Under the pieces are notes generated by a model. The model made no database searches and had not been told where the DNA came from. It was given only the letters and a program-made list of their open reading frames with translations. Made by a program: the position numbers and the translations under genes. From Candidatus Gastranaerophilales bacterium (GTDB lineage: Bacteria; Cyanobacteriota; Vampirovibrionia; Gastranaerophilales; Gastranaerophilaceae), in assembly GCA_910587175.1 (NCBI GenBank), contig CAJULH010000018.1, positions 1 to 35,790 of the forward strand: a stretch of DNA of 35,790 nucleotides, given 5' to 3'. Shown here one piece after another: positions 23,722 through 31,566 of the stretch. Each line of letters opens with the position of its first letter. The first letter of the stretch is position 1.

Positions 23722-24921
23722 TTAATTGTCGTGTTTATGCCTGTTTTTTGCCTGTTTTACAAGTGTTTTTAATTTGTAATAAGGCATAGCACTTTTATGT
23801 TCAATGCCATCAACAACTATTGTAGGAGTTCCGTTTATTCCGAAATTTATACCTTTTTGTATTTGCTTTTGCAGGTCACTTGCAACATCATCTGAATGCG
23901 CATCAATGTATAATTTATTTTTGTCTATACCTATTTTATTTGAAAGCGTAAGGACGTCATCTTCGTTTTGCGGCAAGCTGTCATATATGGCGCTTGCCAT
24001 ATCCCAGTATGCCCCTTGTCTTTCTGCTGCAAGAGCATATTTTGCAAGCATACATGCGCCGGGATGAATTGTTTGTCTTAATGCCGGGTTGCATTCTGCA
24101 TCCAGCGGAAAATTCATATGATATATGATGACATTCTTTTCTTCTTTTGCAAGTTTGTGCACCATTGTGTTTGTCACTCTGCAGAATGGACAAAGAAAAT
24201 CACTGTATAGATATATAACGATGCTTCCATCAGGGTTTCCAAGTGTATTGCCCTTTATTGCAAATATGTTTGTTTTCATTTTTTGAAATTCTTCAAAAGA
24301 TTTTTGAAGTCTCAAATTTGGCGCTAAAACAAGGGATGTTTGCATATATCCTAAAAACCATATTGCACCAAAGCATGCAACCAAAAACAGCGCCAGATAT
24401 TTTTTTGCACCATCAAAGAAGTCTTTTGCGGTATTTTTAATGTCTTCAATGAAAAACCCTTTGCTTTTTGCAACTATTGCTAAAAGTAGGTCTATAAAAT
24501 ACGTCACAAAGCAAAGCAGGCAGATTTTTTGGATTGTAAATATTGAAATGAATGCTAAAATCATAGAACAGCAAAAGGAAACAAGTCCAAGGGTGGCAAT
24601 GTAGCTGGCTGGATTTTTAAAGACTTTAAAAAGTTCAATATTTAATTTTTCATTTATTTTATCAATATATGTTAAAAATAAAATTACCGTGTATAAAAAT
24701 GCGCCCCATATGGCAAGCGGTATGCCTAAAAACAGTGCATAGTGTGTTTTGGCAACACCGTCGCAGTCTATAAGGTTGCTTACAGAACAAAAACTCGGGT
24801 TGAATTCGCTATTGAAATTTACCTTGAAATATATATTTATAAGTTCCCCTGTCAGAATTAATCCGAAGATTGAAAGTAGGGTAAGCAGAAATCTTTTATT
24901 TTTTGTCATTTTATCTGTCAT
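23722..24921 (-). CDS. VKOR-DsbA fusion: vitamin K epoxide reductase-like thiol oxidase with thioredoxin-fold domain
   Basis: About 399 residues. The N-terminal part is a VKOR membrane domain with loop cysteines Cys45 and Cys53 (CSVSNLIDC), GIPLAIWG, and the quinone-side CLLC (134-137) among about five membrane spans. After a span near 176-192 comes a DsbA-like thioredoxin domain with CPFC (244-247) and the cis-Pro loop NGTPTIVVDG. It would oxidise exported proteins and pass electrons to quinone, in place of DsbB/DsbA. The ATG at 24921 has GGAG and lies downstream of a good promoter; longer in-frame starts would lie upstream of that promoter's transcription start. Confidence 0.9.
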   Translation of the reverse strand: MTDKMTKNKRFLLTLLSIFGLILTGELINIYFKVNFNSEFNPSFCSVSNLIDCDGVAKTHYALFLGIPLAIWGAFLYTVILFLTYIDKINEKLNIELFKVFKNPASYIATLGLVSFCCSMILAFISIFTIQKICLLCFVTYFIDLLLAIVAKSKGFFIEDIKNTAKDFFDGAKKYLALFLVACFGAIWFLGYMQTSLVLAPNLRLQKSFEEFQKMKTNIFAIKGNTLGNPDGSIVIYLYSDFLCPFCRVTNTMVHKLAKEEKNVIIYHMNFPLDAECNPALRQTIHPGACMLAKYALAAERQGAYWDMASAIYDSLPQNEDDVLTLSNKIGIDKNKLYIDAHSDDVASDLQKQIQKGINFGINGTPTIVVDGIEHKSAMPYYKLKTLVKQAKNRHKHDN

Positions 24922-24970
24922 AAGTTTGCTCCAAAAACATTCTAAAATACCATATCTGTTGGCTTCTTCC

Positions 24971-24999
24971 ATTGTATAACTTATTATATTTTGGGGCAA
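24971..24999 (-). promoter_or_regulatory. Promoter of the VKOR-DsbA gene: TTGCCC - 17 - TACAAT
   Basis: On the minus strand TTGCCC (24999-24994) and TACAAT (24976-24971) are 17 bases apart. They predict a transcription start near 24965 and a leader of about 44 bases to the ATG at 24921. Confidence 0.55.
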
Positions 25000-25226
25000 T
25001 TTGTATACTTTTATGTTTGTAAAGTAATGTAAATTTGCATTATGATTTATTAAAGTTATTTATTTTGCTGTCCGATATCCATACTGTAATTACATTTTGA
25101 TTGTTGAAGGAAAAGAAAAAGTTAAGAAATGTAACAATATATACAAAATATGATTTTAGTATATACAAAATGTTTTTATTAATATGTAAGATAGTAAAAT
25201 AACCAGAATACAAAAGGTGGTATAAA
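25000..25226. promoter_or_regulatory. AT-rich upstream region of the 25227 gene with a 12-base direct repeat
   Basis: TATATACAAAAT occurs at 25138-25149 and 25160-25171, exactly 22 bases apart (two helical turns), about 60 bases before the start codon. This fits a pair of regulator sites on one face of the DNA. A TAAAAT box at 25195-25200 is a possible -10. AAAGGTGG precedes the ATG. The rest of the 305-base gap between start codons (24922-25226) shows no gene apart from the VKOR promoter and leader. Confidence 0.4.
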
Positions 25227-25919
25227 ATGGGTCTAGCAGCAAGCCAAGGTAGATTATTGTTATTAACTGCAAGAAAGAGCAATCTTGAGTTTCAAGCTCA
25301 GGCAATTTCACAGCAGCGTTCCTTGCTTTCAATGCAGCAGGAGAGCATTTCAACCAATTACTCTGAAAAGCTGAATAACCAAATCTATTATATTAAACCA
25401 ACCGGTACTTCAAGTGAAAAGACCGGTGAAAAGAAACCATTATCCGTTGCCGCCTTAAGAGAACGTTATAATGGTGAAGGCTCAAAAGACCGTTTTCAGG
25501 TTATAGACACAAGAACAGGTAAACAAGTTTCTCTTACTACGCTTGCCAAATCTGACGGTTCAAGTACAACGCCGGATGGTCCGCTTCAAAGAAACTTGCA
25601 ATTGGGCGTATATATTATCAAAACCGAAGACCAGGATGTAGACGATAACGGCGTACCAAATGGCAACTACAAGGGTACTTATACTGCCATTTCTCTTGCA
25701 GGACAATCTGAATACAGTTTAGAATATTATACAGATGATGATGCCGGCGCAAAGGCAGATTACGACAAAGCTATGCAACGTGTACAACGTTTGGATAAGC
25801 AGCTTGAAATTAAATTAAACCAGGTTGAAACACAGCACAAAGCAATTGAAACAGAAACCGAATCTGTTGATAAGGTTATTTCAAATAACATTGAAGGTTC
25901 ATTCAAATACTTTAGCTAA
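25227..25919 (+). CDS. Protein with conserved helical N- and C-termini, unknown
   Basis: 230 residues. The N-terminus reads MGLAASQGRLLLLTARKSN and continues as a Gln/Ser-rich helix to about residue 50. The middle (about 60-165) is a polar, beta-rich variable region. The C-terminus (about 172-230) is a long coiled-coil-like helix ending in VDKVISNNIEGSFKYFS. Helical ends around a variable core recall flagellin-like or hook-associated subunits. I remember similar N-termini in several proteins of gut Melainabacteria and Elusimicrobia, but this is unchecked. There is no Sec signal. The gene is monocistronic with a strong ribosome-binding site, so it is probably abundant. Confidence 0.75.
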   Translation: MGLAASQGRLLLLTARKSNLEFQAQAISQQRSLLSMQQESISTNYSEKLNNQIYYIKPTGTSSEKTGEKKPLSVAALRERYNGEGSKDRFQVIDTRTGKQVSLTTLAKSDGSSTTPDGPLQRNLQLGVYIIKTEDQDVDDNGVPNGNYKGTYTAISLAGQSEYSLEYYTDDDAGAKADYDKAMQRVQRLDKQLEIKLNQVETQHKAIETETESVDKVISNNIEGSFKYFS

Positions 25920-25950
25920 AAATAAAACTAAAATAAGATTTATAAAACTA

Positions 25951-25981
25951 AAAACCGACCTCTGCAATGAAGCCGGTTTTT
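25951..25981. terminator. Bidirectional terminator between the 25227 gene and hisF
   Basis: AAAACCG (25951-25957) pairs with CGGTTTT (25974-25980). T runs follow on both strands, so it can serve both converging genes. Confidence 0.6.
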
Positions 25982-26025
25982 AGTATTTGTATCTTCAGAG
26001 GGAATATTTGCAGATTTTAAAAGTA

Positions 26026-26787
26026 TTACACCCTTCTTGTTTCAATTCCTGCAGCTAAAAGCTCTTCTTTTAATTTTTTAACAGGAAGCGTGTCAAAGTG
26101 AAAAATTGAAGCTGCAAGAGCCGCATCTACCTTGGTTTTATTAAAAACATCCGTAAAATGTCTGCTGTCAGCCCCTGCTCCACCTGATGCAATGACCGGG
26201 ATATTTACATTGTTTGAAACCAGAGCATTCATATCTATATCAAATCCCTTTTGTGTGCCGTCAAAATCCATAGACGTGAGGAGAATTTCTCCCGCTCCTC
26301 TTGCTTCAACTTCTTTTGCCCAGTCTAAAAGTTTTCTACCCGTATTTTTTTGCCCGGCATTTATGTGCACATAGTATTCTCCGTCAATTTTTTTGGCATC
26401 AATTGCAACTACAATGCACTGGGAGCCAAAATAATTTACACAATCATTTATAATTTCAGGATTTTTTACGGCACTTGAATTAAAAGAAATCTTGTCAGCA
26501 CCTGCGGCAAGAATCTGTCTTATATCTTCAATATCTGAAATGCCTCCGCCGACAGTAAACGGGATAAACACTTCTTTTGCAACCCTTTCAACAAGTTCAA
26601 CAATTGTTTTCCTTTTTTCATTGGTTGCTGTAATATCCAAAAATACAAGTTCGTCCGCCCCTTCTGATGAATATTTTTTAGCTAAAGCCACAGGATCGCC
26701 GGCGTATTTCAGATTTTTAAAGTTGACACCCTTTACGGTTTCGCCGTTTTTAACATCCAGGCAGGGTATAATTCTTTTTGTAAGCAT
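26026..26787 (-). CDS. hisF: Imidazole glycerol phosphate synthase, cyclase subunit
   Basis: 253 residues, the normal length. A TIM-barrel subunit that, with glutaminase HisH, makes imidazole glycerol phosphate and AICAR in histidine synthesis. The catalytic Asp11 is in RIIPCLDVKNG and the second Asp is in VAIDAKK. FTVGGGISDIEDI, ISFNSSAV and VIASGGAGA are the phosphate-binding loops. No other his gene is in the window. It lies 95 bases downstream of the GGDEF gene, with a GC-rich double palindrome in between. Confidence 0.96.
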   Translation of the reverse strand: MLTKRIIPCLDVKNGETVKGVNFKNLKYAGDPVALAKKYSSEGADELVFLDITATNEKRKTIVELVERVAKEVFIPFTVGGGISDIEDIRQILAAGADKISFNSSAVKNPEIINDCVNYFGSQCIVVAIDAKKIDGEYYVHINAGQKNTGRKLLDWAKEVEARGAGEILLTSMDFDGTQKGFDIDMNALVSNNVNIPVIASGGAGADSRHFTDVFNKTKVDAALAASIFHFDTLPVKKLKEELLAAGIETRRV

Positions 26788-26818
26788 TTTTTACTTTCTT
26801 TTAATCCAACTTCAAATT

Positions 26819-26853
26819 TTTGCGCGCAAAGTTCTTTATACCTTGCGCGCAAG
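26819..26853. repeat. Twin GC-rich palindromes upstream of hisF
   Basis: TTTGCGCGCAAA (26819-26830) and CTTGCGCGCAAG (26842-26853) are each perfect 12-base palindromes sharing the core TTGCGCGCAA, with centres 23 bases apart. Together they can also form a hairpin. No T tract follows on either strand, so it is not a standard terminator. Confidence 0.7.
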
Positions 26854-26882
26854 CTTTCTAAAATTATATTAACTAAAAAATC

Positions 26883-27758
26883 CTAAAATTCCAAATTCAT
26901 TTTAGAGAACTGTATAATCTGGTTTTTACCGCGTTTTTTTGCGCTATATAGGGCATGTTCAGCGTATCTTATGATTGTGTTTGAATTTTCTTCTACATTT
27001 TCTAAGAAAGGATAAGCTGAAATACCACCGGAGATTGTAATAGGGTGTCTTTCGTCTTCTGATGCCGGAATGAATTCCATCTTTTCAATGTCTCTGCGGA
27101 AACGTTCTGCAAAGATAAAAGCCTGTTCTTCTGATGTATTTGGAAGGACAAGAAGAAATTCTTCGTCTCCGTAGCGGGTTAGAATATCTTCTTTTCTGAT
27201 TAGCGCATCAAGCATTTGGGCAATTTTTTTCAATAAAACATCGCCCCAGTCGTATCCATACATATCGTTTACAGTTTTAAAGAAATCAATATCGATTAAA
27301 ACACAGGAGAGGCTGGTGCCATACCTTTTTGCACGGGAGATTTCCGCATCCAGTCTTGAATGAAGATATTTTCTATTGTAAAGACCAGTGAGTTCATCTG
27401 TTATTGCAATGGTTTTAAGACCGTTTTTATATTTCATCACTTTACTCAAAGCTTCTACCCTTGTTGAAAATTCGACTGGGTTTATGGGTTTTTTGATATA
27501 ATCATGTGCTTCTGCGCGCACAGTGAGGTTTTCAGGGATTTCATCCACAATGATTAAAAGACCTGATTCAAATTTGGTAACAGCGCAAACTTCTTTTACT
27601 TTTTCAACCGGCATATCAAAAACCATAACAGAGGGGTTTACATCTTTATAATTCATGATTTCCGATGTCGGGAAATTTCTTACCATCATTTCATCATTTG
27701 CGGCAAGAATCTCTTCAAAATTATTTTTTTGTTCATCACTGTAGATAATAACGTTCAT
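26883..27758 (-). CDS. GGDEF-domain protein with a receiver-like N-terminus
   Basis: 291 residues. Residues 1-110 have the shape of a response-regulator receiver: candidate Asp48 in VMVFDMP and Lys90 in YIKKP. The first acidic pair reads SDE and the Ser/Thr switch is not obvious, so phosphorylation is uncertain. Residues 118-285 are a GGDEF domain: DELTGLYNRK, DIDFFKTVNDMYGYDWGD, and an inhibitory site RKED (188-191). The signature reads GDEEF (197-201) where GG(D/E)EF is expected. It may make, or only bind, cyclic di-GMP. It starts 10 bases after an exported-protein gene on the same strand. Confidence 0.85.
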   Translation of the reverse strand: MNVIIYSDEQKNNFEEILAANDEMMVRNFPTSEIMNYKDVNPSVMVFDMPVEKVKEVCAVTKFESGLLIIVDEIPENLTVRAEAHDYIKKPINPVEFSTRVEALSKVMKYKNGLKTIAITDELTGLYNRKYLHSRLDAEISRAKRYGTSLSCVLIDIDFFKTVNDMYGYDWGDVLLKKIAQMLDALIRKEDILTRYGDEEFLLVLPNTSEEQAFIFAERFRRDIEKMEFIPASEDERHPITISGGISAYPFLENVEENSNTIIRYAEHALYSAKKRGKNQIIQFSKMNLEF

Positions 27759-27768
27759 TTTTTTTCCT

Positions 27769-28140
27769 TTATTTAATAATATTTATTTCTAAATCTTTTA
27801 CTCTGTACCTTGGAATTTCGATAGTACTTGAATTTGGTAATTTGAATTTTACAACCCATGTGTCAAGAAAAACAATTCTGCAAGGTGTACTTTCCAGACT
27901 GCCGAGGATTGGCGAAGTTGTATATGAAATATAATCAGGGAAAGAATCTGTTATATTTTCCACCCTTATGTAGTTTTTCTTTACTCCTTTTTGATCCAAT
28001 ACAATAAGCCCGTCGGAAACGGCATAAAATTTGCCAGTCAATCTTTCTGTGGGCAGATTCAGGGTGTCAGCAAAGGCTGCAGACAATGTCAGGGCAGTAA
28101 CAAGAAATGATAATATTGACACTTTTTTAAATTTTTTCAT
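27769..28140 (-). CDS. Small exported protein, unknown
   Basis: 123 residues. A clear signal peptide (KKFKKVSILSFLVTALTLSAAFA, cleavage near residue 24) is followed by about 100 residues of beta-rich polar sequence with one cysteine and no recognised motif. It lies 10 bases upstream of the GGDEF gene and probably forms an operon with it. It could be a periplasmic sensor input or simply a co-expressed envelope protein. Confidence 0.7.
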   Translation of the reverse strand: MKKFKKVSILSFLVTALTLSAAFADTLNLPTERLTGKFYAVSDGLIVLDQKGVKKNYIRVENITDSFPDYISYTTSPILGSLESTPCRIVFLDTWVVKFKLPNSSTIEIPRYRVKDLEINIIK

Positions 28141-28305
28141 ACTTTTAAAACATCTTTGCTATTTCAAACAGACCCTGCTTTTAAAACCAGTATATCATAT
28201 TTTCCACTAAAAAGTTTATTTTTATCATTTCTTTTCATACGTTTGAATTATTAATATTTGATGCGGTTTTTTATAAACTGTAAATGTAGATAGGAGTTTA
28301 AGGTA

Positions 28306-29586
28306 TTGCCCCGGTCCTTAAGAAGAAATTATCCCCATAATGCAAGAAATGCTGCATATTTAGGAAATTATCATTCTGATAATCTTTATTATGCTGATAA
28401 TTCTGCATACGCATATCGCGGCAATACTGCCTATGCATATCCTGAAAGGCAGTATGTTTATGATATTCCAAGGCGTGCAGAGGTAAGAAAACTTACACCA
28501 AAAAGAAAGAAAAAAGCAAAGCTAAATCCGCTAAAAGCCTTAATTAGCTTTGCCTTTCTTGCTCTTGTGTCATATTATATTATTCCTTATAATTTTTCAA
28601 AGTATGTTGAACCTATGATATTAAACCGGGTTTTAAACAGAAATATAGAATTTAAGGCAGAAGAATATGTTATGCCCACTTTGCATTATCTTGCAAATGC
28701 CGATATGAACGGCACAAGGGTTTTTGTCCCGGTAAGACATTCCAAAAAACAAATGGTGCCATTGGTTACGTCAAACAGGATGTTTGGTCTTGAAAACGAG
28801 CTTAGAAATTTAGCTTCAAGGTACCCGAATATTAAACCTTCCATATATGTTTGGGATTACACCGGCTCCAGGAATGCTGAAATTAACGCGAATGATGTTT
28901 ATCCTTCTGCAAGTATTATAAAACTGCCTGTTTTAATAGAACTTTTCAGACGTTCTGAATCTTTGAAAAATGCAGGGTATAAGCCCGTTGATTTGGATTC
29001 CAAGTTGCTTTTTGATGAAATTCACAAAGCATCCGGTTCCGGGTATCTTCAATATTATAAAACTGGCGGATATTACACCATAGATTATCTTGCAAAAATT
29101 ATGATTCAATCTTCCGACAATTCTGCCACGAATATGCTTCTTGATGAAATTGGCGGGATGGATGCCCTGAATGCTGCTTCAAGGAAATGGGGACTGACTT
29201 CGACACAAATGACAAGCTGGCTTCCGGATTTATCCGGTACAAATACAATTAGTGCAAAGGATATGGCAACTCTTTTGTACAATATTGATAATCCTAAATT
29301 TTTAAATGACAATTCAAGATATATGATAAAACAGTATATGTCTAATGTGCACAATAGAGCCCTTTTACAGGCGGGGCTTCCAAAGGAAGCTGAATTATTG
29401 CACAAAACCGGCGATATAGGAAAAATGCTTGGTGATGCCGGAATTGTCTATGCACCAAACGGCAGAAAATATATAGCGGTTGTTTTAACTGAAAGACCGC
29501 ACAATGATTATTCTGCAAGGGATTTCATTCAGGAAGCATCAAGAATTATTTATAAATACGTTATTGAAAATCCGAATGTATATTAA
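28306..29586 (+). CDS. Membrane-anchored class A beta-lactamase-fold protein lacking the deacylating Glu
   Basis: 426 residues. An unusual N-terminal region rich in Tyr, Ala and Asn (10-55) and then a basic stretch (RKLTPKRKKKAK) precede one membrane span (about 76-95), so the catalytic domain faces outward. That domain carries SIIK (Ser203, Lys206; SxxK), SDN (270-272) and KTG (367-369). The span from SDN to the omega-loop Trp (35 residues) equals that in TEM enzymes, yet the position of Glu166 is Leu306 (WLPDLS) and Asn170 is Ser310. A covalent penicillin-binding or peptidase-like role is more likely than antibiotic hydrolysis. The start is TTG with AGGAG upstream. Confidence 0.82.
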   Translation: MPRSLRRNYPHNARNAAYLGNYHSDNLYYADNSAYAYRGNTAYAYPERQYVYDIPRRAEVRKLTPKRKKKAKLNPLKALISFAFLALVSYYIIPYNFSKYVEPMILNRVLNRNIEFKAEEYVMPTLHYLANADMNGTRVFVPVRHSKKQMVPLVTSNRMFGLENELRNLASRYPNIKPSIYVWDYTGSRNAEINANDVYPSASIIKLPVLIELFRRSESLKNAGYKPVDLDSKLLFDEIHKASGSGYLQYYKTGGYYTIDYLAKIMIQSSDNSATNMLLDEIGGMDALNAASRKWGLTSTQMTSWLPDLSGTNTISAKDMATLLYNIDNPKFLNDNSRYMIKQYMSNVHNRALLQAGLPKEAELLHKTGDIGKMLGDAGIVYAPNGRKYIAVVLTERPHNDYSARDFIQEASRIIYKYVIENPNVY

Positions 29587-29619
29587 AAACCTCTGAAATA
29601 TGCGCTTCAGAGGTTTTTT
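29586..29619. terminator. Bidirectional terminator between the beta-lactamase-fold gene and aspS
   Basis: A perfect 12-base stem, AAAACCTCTGAA (29586-29597) with TTCAGAGGTTTT (29606-29617), encloses an eight-base loop and runs into more T. The A-rich 5' arm gives a T run on the other strand too. Confidence 0.85.
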
Positions 29620-29656
29620 GTTCTACTGTTTATTTTAACAACCAAGGCTGGGCGGG

Positions 29657-31432
29657 CTAAATTTTCGCAGGGTTTCTTAGCCTGATATGAAGCTCTCTTA
29701 GTTGTTCTTCGCTTGCAATTCCGGGTGCATTTGTCATAAGGTCTTTGGCTTGGGAGTTTTTCGGAAATGCAATAACATCTCTTATTGAATTGGATCTTGT
29801 CAAAAGTGCAACAAGTCTGTCTAATCCAAGTGCAAGACCGCCATGCGGAGGTGTTCCGTATTGAAAAGCGGTAACCAGGAATTCGAATTTTTCTTTAATG
29901 TCTTCATCGGAAAGTCCCAGCGCCTTAAAGATTTTTTCCTGAATTTCGGCATCATGGATTCTGATGGAGCCGCCGCCAAGCTCGTTTCCATTGTAAACAA
30001 CATCGTATGCGATTGATTTTACATTGCCTTTGTCGTTTTCAAGCTTATCAACGTCCTCCAAAGCAGGCATTGTGAAAGGATGGTGAACAGAAACAAATCT
30101 TTCATCCTCTTCAGAGTATTCAAATAGCGGGAAATCTACAACCCAAAGGAGGTCATGCTTATCTTTATCAATAAGCCCGAGCCTGTCGCCAAAGTATAGT
30201 CTGAAACGTCCTAAAACATCAAAAACAATTTTTGGTTTATCAGCTACAAAGAATACTATATCACCTTTTTCAGCTTCTGCACGTTTTTGGATTTCATTTA
30301 TTTGTTCTTCATTTAAGAATTTAAACACAGGAGATTTAACACTTCCATCTTCAAGGTATGTTACCCAAGCCAAGCCTTTTGCGCCGAATTTAATTGCAAG
30401 GTTTCTGACATCATCCATTTCTTTTCTTGAATATCCTGCAATTCCGGGGATTTTAATCGCACGAACCGTTCCGCCTGCGTTAATTACATTTTTGAAAGCT
30501 TCAAAGGTGGAAGCCTGCATAATATCTGTTACATCAAAAAGTTCAAGTCCAAAGCGGGTATCCGGCTTATCGGAGCCGTATTTTTCCATCGCTTCTTTCC
30601 AGGTGAGGCGTTTAAACGGAGTCTGGATTTCAACACCTGCAGCCTTAAATGCGTCTTTCAGGAGACCTTCTGTCATATTTAAAATGTCTTCCTGTTCTAC
30701 AAAGCTCATCTCGATATCCACCTGGGTGAATTCAGGCTGTCTGTCAGACCTCAAATCTTCATCTCTGAAACACTTTGCAATTTGATAATATTTTTCAATC
30801 CCCCCTACCATTAAAAGTTGTTTAAAAATTTGCGGAGATTGAGGCAGGGCAAAGAATTTTCCGTCAAAAACACGGCTCGGAACGAGGTAATCCCTTGCGC
30901 CTTCAGGTGTTGTTTTAATTAATATCGGAGTTTCAACCTCCATAAAATCAAGCCCGTTTAAATAATTTCTGATGGCAGTTACGATTTTATGCCTTAATTT
31001 CAGGTTATTTAGCATTTTTTCAGACCTTAGGTCTAAATATCTGTATTTTAATCTGATATCCTCAGAAACAGTTTCATCATCCAAAACAAAAGGAATAGCC
31101 TTTGATTGGGATAAAATTTTAATTTCATTAGGGTAAATTTCAATAGTTCCGGTTTTAAGGCGGTCGTTTATGGTGTCATCAGGACGCTTTGAAACAATTC
31201 CTTTAACCTGAACAACAAACTCGCTTCTTAATTTTCCGAAAGTTTCGTAAACATTGGGGTTTACCTTGGGGTCTGCAACCACCTGAAACAAGCCGCTTCT
31301 GTCTCTTATTTCAACAAAAATAATACCGCCAAGGTCTCTGACTGTTGATACCCAGCCTGCAAGCGTACATTCTTTTCCGATAAAATCTTCCGTAATTTCC
31401 GTGCAATTTTGTTTTTTATAGGTTAATTCCAT
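29657..31432 (-). CDS. aspS: Aspartate--tRNA ligase
   Basis: 591 residues, the bacterial-type length with the GAD insertion. The N-terminal anticodon-binding OB fold includes LAGWVSTVRDLGGIIFVEIRDRSG. Class II motifs follow: FMEVETPILIKTTPEGARDYLVPSR (motif 1 area), CFRDEDLRSDRQPEFTQVDIEMSF (motif 2) and GLALGLDRLVALL (motif 3). AAAGGA precedes the ATG at the correct distance. It is a single-gene unit closed by a terminator. Whether it also charges tRNA-Asn cannot be decided from sequence inspection alone. Confidence 0.97.
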   Translation of the reverse strand: MELTYKKQNCTEITEDFIGKECTLAGWVSTVRDLGGIIFVEIRDRSGLFQVVADPKVNPNVYETFGKLRSEFVVQVKGIVSKRPDDTINDRLKTGTIEIYPNEIKILSQSKAIPFVLDDETVSEDIRLKYRYLDLRSEKMLNNLKLRHKIVTAIRNYLNGLDFMEVETPILIKTTPEGARDYLVPSRVFDGKFFALPQSPQIFKQLLMVGGIEKYYQIAKCFRDEDLRSDRQPEFTQVDIEMSFVEQEDILNMTEGLLKDAFKAAGVEIQTPFKRLTWKEAMEKYGSDKPDTRFGLELFDVTDIMQASTFEAFKNVINAGGTVRAIKIPGIAGYSRKEMDDVRNLAIKFGAKGLAWVTYLEDGSVKSPVFKFLNEEQINEIQKRAEAEKGDIVFFVADKPKIVFDVLGRFRLYFGDRLGLIDKDKHDLLWVVDFPLFEYSEEDERFVSVHHPFTMPALEDVDKLENDKGNVKSIAYDVVYNGNELGGGSIRIHDAEIQEKIFKALGLSDEDIKEKFEFLVTAFQYGTPPHGGLALGLDRLVALLTRSNSIRDVIAFPKNSQAKDLMTNAPGIASEEQLRELHIRLRNPAKI

Positions 31433-31566
31433 AAAACTTTGTCCTTTTGATAATTTTTCCGTCTTTAGTCTGATTATAAAATAAACATAACAGTTTGGAC
31501 AAATATTTTAAAAAATAAGGCTTTATTATGTATAATTATTGTTATAAATAGTATACGGGGCATGGA

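Noticed and set aside
24922..24999. Longer start for the VKOR-DsbA gene at 24999
   Set aside because: It would begin inside the TTGCCC/TACAAT promoter. The ATG at 24921 has a GGAG site and gives a normal membrane-domain start.
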